A stretch of 64,000 nucleotides of DNA from the NCBI GenBank assembly GCA_032622095.1, contig CP136062.1:231212578-231276577 (forward strand), in the 5' to 3' direction. A model generated the notes under the pieces. That model saw only the letters and a list, made by a program, of their open reading frames with translations. It did no database searches and was not told where the DNA came from. Source of the DNA: Siphonodentalium dalli. Its lineage: Eukaryota > Mollusca > Scaphopoda > Gadilida > Siphonodentaliidae. The translations under genes were made by a program, and so were the position numbers. Positions within the stretch are counted from its first letter, which is position 1, and every line of letters starts with the position of its first letter. This document shows, piece after piece, positions 13,401-25,400 of this stretch.

Positions 13401-16400
13401 AGTTGCAATTCTGAGAATTCAAAGTGAAAGGAAGATTCCCGGGAATTCCACCAACAAGGAAGCCAACTAAACCGAAAGTGCTTTTCTATTTCTTCTAATA
13501 TGCTTCTGTTCACAAACATTTCCTGTATGTTTCCTTATTGTGAATTATATGATTTATTTGTATATTTATTTGGTTGTTTGTTGAGTTTGTAAACTGTATA
13601 TTTTGATAAGCATAAGGTCTTACTTTTGTTGCCGACGAGTAACATTTTTGGAGTCTTGGTGTCTTTGCCGAAAGCTTTACACACAGCAGAATACCAGTAC
13701 TCTAAATTCTCAAAACTTGATATATTAGTTATATCATAGACCAACAAGATGCCCTGAAAATAAAACAATCTTGATATATAGAGGATCACCAATGAGTCGC
13801 AATTTTATTCAAAATTTATTAACCAAGTGCTCTAAATTTTATTAGAGTCGAGCTTTAGCAAGGATCAAATCGAATTTAGTGGACGAGGTTAATAAATATT
13901 GTGTACAATTGCGATCCATTTTATCACATTTTAGCAAGGAAAAACCATCCCGAAACAGCTGGGGTTTTAAAAAATTAATATTAATTTCCTTATCACAACC
14001 AAAGAGGAAGTAAAGACACCCTCAAGGAAAAACCATTTTAGATGTGTCTTTTCATGTTGACAAAATTGTTCAAACATCCTTATCACCCATGTTTATCTAA
14101 CAGTCAACACTAAATAAGCCAACACAAATCGAATATCATAATTATATTTTAACTACAGGTAGCTGGGGTACCCGGCATTGCTCGGGTGAAGAATACATAA
14201 TTCATTTGTGAAAATTCAAGTCATTTAAAATAATTATTAGTCATCTGGAGTAATTGGTGCGGGTAATCAACGTGGTTATGGTGATAATGCATTTCCGAAA
14301 TTGCGGGTAACAAGTGCGGGTATCTAGCGTTTGTGGTGGGAAGCACGAAGTCACGGAAGTAGGAATGCGGGTTAGATCGAGTCATGTGAACAATCTGTAC
14401 CAATGTTCATACATATCTTCTGATAATAAACGCTCTTTATTGCTCATAAAAAGTCATATAATGATGTTTTTTCTTGGCAGTTTGGATGATGAGCGGGCGT
14501 GGTTTACAACTTCCATATCTGGTGATTCCTAGTCCAAATTGGGATTCCCCAATATGTATTATCATAAACGTAAACATATAGTATTTTCATGCGTAACCAG
14601 CAAGGTGCCATATAAAAATGTCTATTTGCGTGAATAAAACATGATTACTGATTCGCAAATAAGTATATGTGACCCGCCATATCAAATCCAGTCGTAAGTC
14701 GGGATTTTTTTTACCCTGTGCCAATGCATTCTCAGGGGTGGTAGGAAGACAGTCAGCCATGACTATATCACCCCTAGCAATATACATGTATAGTCTATCA
14801 ATATTATATTTATTTGTAATTGTACTTTCCGTGTGTGTATATTGTAAATAAAATTATCCTATCTATCCTATATATGCGAGTCGACCATAGGTCGCCTCGC
14901 ATATATAAGAGAATGCATTGGCCTAACAATTTTTTATCATTTTTTTTAAATAAATGTTTCTTACAATTTTTAGGACATAAAATAAAAAACATCCATTATC
15001 CTGCAGGGAGCCCCACACATATATAGAAGCATACAGAAGAGTGTCTTCTGCTCATGTTTGTCTGGGGCTCTGTATGGGTGAAATTATAACATTGTTAAAG
15101 AATACAAGAACAAATTATTAAAATTGTAAAAAATTGTTAGGCCAATGCACTCTTATATATGCGAGGCGACCTATGGTCGACTCGCATATATAAGAGAATG
15201 CATTGGCACAGGGTAAAAAAAATCCCGACTTACGACTGGATTTGATATGGCGGGTCACATATGTATCCAAATGTCAACTATCAAAACATAAAGTATTCTT
15301 GTTGATGACGATTTTTTTTCCGAGGTGAATTTCGATTGCCACTGATTATACAGAGAGCCATGACATTGCGTGACCTCTCGTAGCAGCATCTGCACATGTC
15401 TGTACTATTTCTGGAAGAAGTCAGTGGAATTTTTGCCAGGTAGCAAAATATTCGAGGTGGTGAAAAATAATATTTCAAAAACCAAAATCTAATATTAAAC
15501 TCTGATTCCTCGACTCAATCCAAATATGTTTTACCCCCGAAGCTGAAGAAATAGTAATTTAATAGGCGCATTTCATAGAATTATGTATCTTTCAATTTGT
15601 TTTTCTTTTGCCTTACCCTAGCACCTGCTATATAGTTTTCGAGCATCTTTCCTCCTAGCGTCTGGCCACCTATATCCCACACTTGCAGTGCTACATGGAT
15701 GTTTCCTGAAATGAACAAAACAAAGCTAGAAAAATTGTAATTATGTCAGAATATCTATAATACATACAGAATGGTTTAAAGACGGACTACTATACAGCTA
15801 TGCTGTAATTAATCGACCCCATTAATGCAGTTTTAGGTCGTACCACCAGTCAACAATAGTCAAGTGGTATCACTTTGAATAATAGTGATTGACATGCGGT
15901 ATCCATCAGTAGTCTTACTGCAGTAATAGTTTTTAACTGCAATAACCAAGTAAATAACCGCTGCGTTAATAATGCACAATAACGGCAAATTCAATCTATA
16001 AATTTTTAAAGACATCAGCGTTCGATCGGTGCCATTTTCAATTGCCAAGTTTTTAATTCACAAATACCATCAGGGGTATCTTTATTTTCATGTTAACCCT
16101 TTACCCAACAGAACGGCCCTGTGCCAATGCATTCTCTTATATATGCGAGTCGACCATAGGTCGCCTCGCATATATAAGAGAATGCATTGGCTTAACACAT
16201 TAAAAATTATAAAATTGTTAAAGAATGTAAGAAAAAATGGTAAAAAGTGTTAAAAAAAGATTTTTTTTAGGCCAATGCATTCTCTTATATATGCGAGGCG
16301 ACCTATGGTCGACTCGCATATATAAGAGAATGCATTGGCACAGGGCATAACTGTAACTATCACAATGTGGTCAAGGAGCCGGTTCCAATGATATCCATAT

Positions 16401-19400
16401 TTGTATGGTTCTATTGAGACAGACCGAAGATATTTTAGGCTGTTGAAGCTTTATTTGGCCGGTTTTGACCGTTTTGTTGGGTAAAGGGTTAACACATAGT
16501 ATTTCAATTAATAAATTGTTTGCGGTTTATTCAACATACGAAGTTGGTCACTGTCCAACATTGCAATTGCATCAAAAATGCAGCTCATGCCACGCCAGAA
16601 ATACACACATTCTCTGCTGTGGTTACAACAAAAATTAAATTCATATAAACATTGCATGAAGAATACTGTCAAACCGGGATAGTGAGGTGGTACTGCAGTT
16701 GACGGCGGTAACCGGGATAGTGAGGTGGTACTGCAGTTGACCGGGATAGTGAGGTGGTACTGCAGTTGATAGTGAGGTGGTACTGCAGTCAGTGGTGGTA
16801 TAATGTGAGGTGGTACTGCAGTTGACCGGGATAGTGAGGTGGTACTGCAGTTGACCGGGATAGTGAGGTGGTACTGCAGTTGACCGGGATAGTGAGGTGG
16901 TACTGCAGTTGACCGGGATAGTGAGGTGGTACTGCAGTTGACCGGGATAGTGAGGTGGTACTGCAGTTGACCGGGATAGTGAGGTGGTACTGCAGTTGAC
17001 GGCAGTATAATTGACCATGGTTGAGTAGCGTGGTAATAATGGTAGTCAACCTCGTTAAGGAGGGTCGATTAATTAGAGCATAGCTGTACCTCTTCCTATA
17101 ATAAGTTTGATAGTTTCCTGGGTATAAAAATATTTCAGTATAAAATAATAAATATGAATCGAAGACCCCTGTCTGGAAATGCTTCCATCAATTAATATTG
17201 ATTTTATTTCAAATTTTCTGGTATGATATATATACATGTACAATCAATTTGGGATATTTTACAACTCATGTTCCTTCAGAGAGTACCATGTGGTTAACTC
17301 TATATAAAATTATAAAAATATTAAAGAACAAATTTACCACTTGATTATCGCATTATATGAGAAAATATCAATAGAAAATCAATATTAATTGATAGAAGCG
17401 TTTCCGGACAAGTGTGTTTGACTCATATCTATTATTTTATACAGCAGAAACTATAGAAAACATTTTAGGAAGATATAGACCATCTAAACACTTTCATGAC
17501 GGGAGTTGCATTGGTCGACACATTAAGACCTGCGCCAGTGTATTCTCTTACATATGTGAGTCTCCATAGGGAGCCTAGCATATATAAGATAATGCACTGG
17601 CTTACAAGGTCAAGGTTAATATTGTTTGGCCAATGTATTCTCTTATATATACATTGGCACATGGTTTTCGCAAAATTGAGGCATGAGATAAATAAATTGC
17701 CCAAGGCTAAAACATTTTGTGAACAAATATTGGGAAAATGTTCATTTAGTATTATTGTATTTTTGACATGATATCAAAATACATGTATGTTTCAGTCATT
17801 GGAGGGTTATCCCTACAATCACAATGACATGATATCAAATATGTTTCAGTCAGTGGAGGGTTATCCATACAATCGCAATGACGTGGTTGTTCTTTTTACT
17901 AGTTGGAATTTGTGTGTCAAAGCAGTATGCCCAATGATTTACACACGTTGTCGTTATCAGACATATGATATATGTCGATCTGAAGTTTACTGAGACTGAC
18001 CTGGAAGAACTATTCGCTTCAGAAAGAAGTCGAGTCCGATTGTTTGCCGGTATTGCTTTCCAAACTGTTCTTGAGAATACCTCGTTGCTAGACTGCTCTG
18101 TAGAGAAAGATATAGCATATATTACCATACTATACATGTACTAGTATAGACTGCTATGTAGAGAAAGATCAAGCATATATTACCATACTATATAAAATGC
18201 TCTGTAGAGAAAGATAAAGCATTATATTACCATACTATATACATGTAGACCGTTTTGTAGAGAAGGATAAAGCATATATACGGTACCATACTACATGATA
18301 TGGGTAAATATAAAAAGCATATATTTATATTAGTGTTTTATGTTTTATGCCAATTATGACAAAGTGGTTGTCGGATCTAGTAACTTAAAACGCGGTGAGC
18401 AGACACCACACTGGCTCACCGGACTGGCAGATAAAAACCAGTATGATAAGTCAACTGACAACCGGAAGGTGTGAACCCACGGCTATCTGCAAATCAACAA
18501 AGGAATACAGAATAGTAAAACAGCTGATTGTTCTGTCGTCATACATATAAATTTCACATATGAATTTGGTGACCATCGGGTGTGGTCTGTAGGGTGTGCC
18601 AAAGGATTTAGTCATGCAAAGAGGGGTGCCGATAGACTAAAACTCTGAAGAATTATCCAGTATTGAGTTGAATGAAGATCGGCATCAAAGATGAGCAGGT
18701 TTGTCATTGGAAAAAATAAAATTGTTCCATATTTGAAATATTAGTCTCAAATGTAATGCACTTAACCCTTTACCCAACAGAACGGCCCTGTGCCAATGCA
18801 TTCTCTTATATATGCGAGTCGACCATAGGCCATTGCATTCTCTTATATATGCGAGGAGACCTACATGTATGGTCGACTCGCATATATAAGAGAATGCATT
18901 GGCACAGGGCATAACTGTAACCATCACAGTTGGCCGTTTTTGGCCGGTTTGTTGGGTAAAGGGTTAAAGGGACAAACGCCCTTTCGCGAATGACATTACA
19001 ATTGCCACTGCAAGTCAAAACTGAGCAAACACAATCAAATAGTGAAAAGATAATGCATCTAATAGCGTGTAAGTGCACTGACATTATGTATCGTTCAACA
19101 GATTTTTTAAAGAATCTTTCCATCTCGATCTCAAATTGAATGTCCACTGAATAAATTAAACTCAACTGTTATATTCACAGTCGCGAAGCCAGAGGTTAGA
19201 ACAGTTAAAATTAACTTAAAATGACAGATTGTGAGGGCATACTTGCGAGTGTATCCACTTTTTATACTTCGCAGTAGTTGTGAATGTTCAAATATTACCG
19301 ATAAAAGCATTATGTTCGCGTTCACTGGTTTGGTGTATTCAAAATTACTGTTCATTGTATCAATTATCAAAGTCAAATTGAACATTGAGGTCGAATCGAA

Positions 19401-22400
19401 GATTGAATATTCGCAGGGGCCTACGCTGAAGCCTGAAATGGTCACTGTCACCCCCTTTCGTTCAGGTGGGTACCCAACTTTCTTAAATGTTCAGTTGGGT
19501 ACCCAGCTGTTAAATTTGTGAATATTTGTTTTTATATGATACTAGCAGGGTTACCCGGCGACGCCCAGGTTAAAGTGATGGGAAACTCTGCATGCTGTGG
19601 ATATTTGGTGGGAATAGAGTATACTCTTGCTCAAAGGATTACACGTATTCTCATAAATTGTATATTCAAATAGCATCACAAAACATGATTCTTGAACATG
19701 GAATATAAGTAGTGGCCCACCTTGTTGATTGTCATTTTGTTTATCGCGATTAATCCGTTCCACCAATAAAGAAGTCTTTATTCATTTATAACTGCGTATA
19801 CGTCAGACGTTATGACATGAAACATGAGCATCAAAAACATATTAGTTCGCAAACATAAAAGACGACAATTAGGTTTTACATATATAGTGATGTATCAATC
19901 AATCAATCTATCTAGTGGGTTAGACTAAGATGTTGAGGACACCTGGCTATCATATCTCAATGAAGATACAGATGTTTTAAAGAAATGTCTAGGTGCTCCT
20001 CTGTTCATGGCCCTATATATTACCGAAATATTCTTAGTTTAAAAGAAATGTTGCTATGCATGTATATCAGCTACATGTGCCCGACACAGAGCGAGATTTT
20101 CAGTGGTTTATTGTAATTTTGTTTGTGGAAGCTATATTGAATGGAACATACTCAATTGTGTTGTAATATATACATGGTCCATTCTAATATGCAATCCTCT
20201 GACGGTTCGAAGTCTCCCAGTTTTCAAGAATACGTGTATATCTTAAATAAAATAATAAATATACTTTTCATGCTTTCTTCTATGTATCTGGATTGCTAGC
20301 TCATTATACGTTTTTAACACGCACGATTTGATTCCTCGTACCATTTGAGAAGGTGTATGAATTTTATGGTAACTGGCACTAACCATATCTTTTTATCAGT
20401 TTTGGTGACCCTACTGTCCTATTTCAGACTGAAGCGGCGCCGCCACTTTTGTCATCATTAAACCACACACTTAGACTCATTATGGAAATGCATATATATA
20501 TACAGGTACAACTGGTAAAATATTGGCGAGTATACAAATTCGTATCAAATTTAGGGCCCACATATCTCTCGCCAATACAGCACCAATTTGGCGTATCTAA
20601 ACCACACGATTAGATTCCTCGTATCATGGAGAAGAATATGTATCAATCTGGTGGAAATCGGCACTAAATACTGTTTATCTTTTTTGACTCCCTCTCACCT
20701 TCTATGCATCCCTGACTCGAATGGCCTCATTTCTCACCAAACAGCACCAATATTCCGTCTGTAAATCACTCGATTATACTCCTCGTATCATGGATAAGAA
20801 TGTGTATCACTTTGTTGGAAATTTGGCGCTAAAATATTGCGTATCAATTTTGGTGCCCTCTGCCTTTCAGTGCACCCCTGATTCGAATGACGCCACTTTT
20901 GACAGATTTAAGCCACACCATTAGACTCCCCATACCATGGAGATAATAATGTATAAGTGTGGTGGCAATCTGCGACTGAATCCATTCTTATCAAATTTAG
21001 TGTGCCCCCCCCACAATCTTTCATCCAAACGACAGCAATTTGGCATCTTTAAATCACACAATCAGATTCCTTGTATCATGGAGAAGAATGTGTATCAATT
21101 TGGTGGAAATAGGCGCTAATATTATATTTATCAATTTTGGTTCCCCTCTCCCCTTCCGTGCATCCCTGACGCGAACGGCACCATTTTTGACATATATAAA
21201 CCACACCATTAAATGCCTCATCATGGGAATGTTTATATATAAGTTTCATGGCAATCGGCGACAAACATTTGTTCTGCCCCCCACCCCTGTTCTGTCTCTT
21301 ACAACAACGACGTCACTTTAAAACATTATAACCCATACCATTATCATTCTTGTAAAAATTTACCGCTAGTAGACCCCTTTGGTGCCATCTAGATGGCCCC
21401 TCGGTGCTAAAATTAGCTTTATCACTTTTTGTGCCCCTCTCCCCTTTCGTGCATCCCTGACTCAAACAGCGCCACTTTTGACATATTTAAACCACAATAT
21501 TAGATTCCTTATATCACGGGGATGATTATATATCAGTTTCGTGGTAATCGGCGACAAAAATATTTCTGCCCCTCCCCCTTTTCTGCCCCTGACAACAGCG
21601 GCGTCACTTTAGAACATTCTAACCCGCACCATTATCTTTCTCGTAAAAAGTTACCCCTAGTAGACCCCTTTGGTGCCATGACAGACAGTTATCTTTCTCG
21701 TAAAAAGTTACCCCTAGTAGACCCCTTTGGTGCCATATAGATGGTCCACTGTGAATTTCTATAGAACACAGACAGACAGACAGTCGCAAATACCCTGCTT
21801 GACAAAACAAGTGTCCACCTAACCGCGGTGCAGTTAGCGTTGCCACCTCGGCTGAAATGCAACTACACCGCGGCTCCACCGGCTAACTACAGTTGGGCCG
21901 CGGTGTACTTGCCGTTCGGCCATGGTGTAGTTGCCACGGTGTACGTTCATTAAACTGAAAAAAGACGATACAAACCAGAAATCTAACCACGGTGTACATG
22001 TCGTTCGGCTGCGGTGTAGTTGCCTTTCGGCCGCAGTGTAGTTGCTGTTGGGTCACGGTGTACTTGCCGTTCGGCTGCGGTGCTCAACTGCAGTTACAAA
22101 CTCTGACACCGCGGCCAAACAGCAAATACACCGCGGTGCCAATGGACACTTGTTTTGTCCAGCGGGGTATAGATATAGAAGATATATTCATCACGATGCT
22201 TGAAAATAATAGCGGAGAAGAATTGTATAGCCATTCTACTTCTACATGTTACTCCGATGCCTTCAATTTACTGAAGATTATGCAGAGGTCCAGGTAGCTA
22301 CCACAGTCGAGTAACTTTATAACCCTGTGGTGCCGACTCCAGTAGCGTTTTTTAACTTGCACATACCGAGGCGTGTACATGGATCAGCCATTAATGTTCG

Positions 22401-25400
22401 CGCCAGATCGGACAGAGTACTGCACCTACAACAACATACTCTTTTCACTAAATTTATTGAAAATAGAGTGTGTAATGAAGCTAAAGTTGACATTATGCAA
22501 TTAGCCTGCATATTGGCTATTGTAGGCTGGTTATTTGGTTTAGCAGATTGACTGAAAGATTCATTTTATTACTGAAGTTATAATCTGATAACACATACAC
22601 TGTACATTATCACATTGGTATATAATTATGTTGAAACATGAATTGGAGTACAATTGCAAACCGGTGGGAATACATTTGTGCAGAAACAAACCATTGAAAG
22701 TTTGATCACGTGGCATCAGTTATTTATTCCTTATTGAAAACATTCTGGTCTGATTTTCACTGAATCAACGGCACTGTATACGTATGTAGTGTGCCATTGA
22801 AAAATAATTAAGATACCTCCCAAAACATTTGCCACCGACCCACTGGGTTTCCATACCCTGCGACCCAGAATGGAAAAATTCCATTCAAAATATTTACCAC
22901 AAAACTGACTGGCACTGGGTTTCCATATGTACACTGCGACCGAAAATGGCAAAAAAAATTGTCTTTCTGCATACATAATCCATTTTTCACAGATTAAATG
23001 GCACGGTGTAGGGTGCATGGCCATTTGCGAATAATTAAGATTCCACCAAAAACAAATTACCACCCAACCTACATGTACTGTGGTTCTATACCCAACGACT
23101 CATGTAATGTCGTTATTACAATTTGCGCATTGTGGGGGGGACTACCAAATGTACCACGGTTCAGTAAAGTAGATGCAGGATATCGCAGAAAGAGAAAATA
23201 CCCAACTGGATTATAACCCTTCCATTCAGGGAGGATCTTGGTTGTCCGAATACCCTCTCCGACCTTGATTTGGATTTATTCCAACATAACTCAGAATTTT
23301 CAGAAACAAAATATATGTACCCCCGCTGGACAAAACAAGTGTCCATTGATACCGCGGTGTATTTGCCGTTCGGCCGCGGTGTCAGAGTTTGTAACTGCAG
23401 TTGGCACCGCGGCCGAACAGCAAGTACACTGCGGCCGAACGACAACTACCCTCGCGGGCCGCGGCCGAATGTCATGTACACCAAGGTTAGATTTCTGGTT
23501 TGTATCGTCTTTTTTCAGTTTAATGAAAGTTCACCGCGGCAACTACACCATGCCAAATGGCAAGTACACCGCGGCCCAACTGTAGCCGGTGGAGCCGAGG
23601 CGTAGTTGTATTTCGGCAGCGGTGGCAACGCTAACCGCACCGCTGTTAAGTGGACACTTATTTTGTCCAGCAGGGTAGTGCTGGGCGGTATTTAAGCATA
23701 AAAATACCGCGGTAATCCTAAAATAATACCGCGGTATACGGTATTACCGATTATTTAAACTAATCCCTTAAAACCCCCGTTTAGTAGCATTCGTTTGGTG
23801 CACAGATCGACTGTTTATGGAGGAAAATCTAATCACTACAGATTACATAAAATAAGGAAATGTACGCTCCGTTTTATTAAATTATGGATTGCAATCAATG
23901 AATGTATCATTATCTGCAAGCATGGATTCATGAGCTGATCTTAAATACAGGTAATAATTGCGATTTATGCAACTTAATGCAAGCGTCATTCAGCGAAGCC
24001 GGATACACCCAAGAGCTTTGAAACAATCCCCCACTGACAGTGCCGACTTGCAGAGCACGTGCTGTGATGTTGATATTGGAATGTTCCGCCGGGTGTGAAT
24101 AACTTAAGAATAAGTACAATGCTTTTATTAAATGCCGGGAAATAAAGTGTATTACTTCCAAAGTATTTAACTTCTAGAACTATTATTGACTTCCCGTTGA
24201 ATTATTATAATCATACTTTTAAATCCCGGTTTATGAATGTGATCAATTATTCCCACTCGATAACACCCTTGAAATAATGAGCTGCCCCATAAATTCGGTC
24301 GATAAAAAATAGCGCAGAATGATGCAATCATACCTTGCAATATAATGTTGGGCTGGGTTTTGTCCCAGGTAGCGAAGGAATACATTTTATTTGGAAATGA
24401 CATGGGGGAAAGAAGTGACATGAGTGAAGATTGAACAGTTTTTTCCAACTAAAAGATAATGCAACATGGGATGAATACACATAAAGGGCGTTGCATAAAC
24501 TTGCACACGCCAATCATTGAAACGGACTAGTCATTTTAAAATTGTCGATGAGCACGTGCATGGGGTACACAACGTAAATCTTGAAATATATTCGCGCCAA
24601 TTTCGCGGATGACTTGGTAAACAGAATCCGCAACACTAGTAGATACCTCAGCCCAATTTACAGCAACGCTGTCTCCTGACACAAACTCGCTACCTCTTAA
24701 TTATGATTTCGATGAAATACGGTGTATAGAAACGAAGTAATTTCTTTGTATCGCGACAAAGGAAAACCACAATATACTCAGTAATGTGCCTGTATGACAT
24801 GTAACCGCGATAATACCGTCTTCAAGGTTTACCGATTATGGAAAAGAATGACGGTAACGGTAACGGTATTGAAAATCTTACCGATTATAATCGGTATACC
24901 GAAATACCGCCCAGCACTACAGCAGGGTAATTATTAATCCTCTTGAGTGTTGTAAGATATTTGTCGCGGCAATGTCGCCTACCGGTATGTGATCATGCAG
25001 TGTCAAAAGATTGAGAATTTTAGCATTTTGACTTGCAAATTCTTCCCATTCTAACAAATTCCATCCGATCAACTATTCCACTATTAAATCTAGTGTGGTG
25101 CATTCCATTACAAACTAATTTAGATTTAATATCAACGTTTTGACCTCTCTTGTTATATTTATATATCTATAATTTTTATATTTATACTATATGAATGTCA
25201 CGCTCTCTATTGCTCTTTTGTATATGTGCTTATGCTCAATTGTCTACATGTTTTGCTTCTATTAGCCATTAAAAAATTTGCTATCTATCTAATCAGACGC
25301 AAGGTGGAAGACAACTTTATCGGGGGAATATACCCTTCTGGACAAAACAAGTGTCCACTTAACAGCGGGCCGCGGTTACTTGCCGTTCCGCGATGTACAT

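Noticed and set aside
13389-13500. Minus-strand open stretch with 'EKHFRF' and compatible phases as RAB28 exon 5
   Set aside because: It lacks the SAK motif and does not resemble RAB28; the true exon 5, with full motifs and splice sites, is at 10201-10304.
16674-17000. Regular 29 bp repeats as a CRISPR array
   Set aside because: Repeats are contiguous with no unique spacers and lie in a eukaryotic intron; it is a minisatellite.
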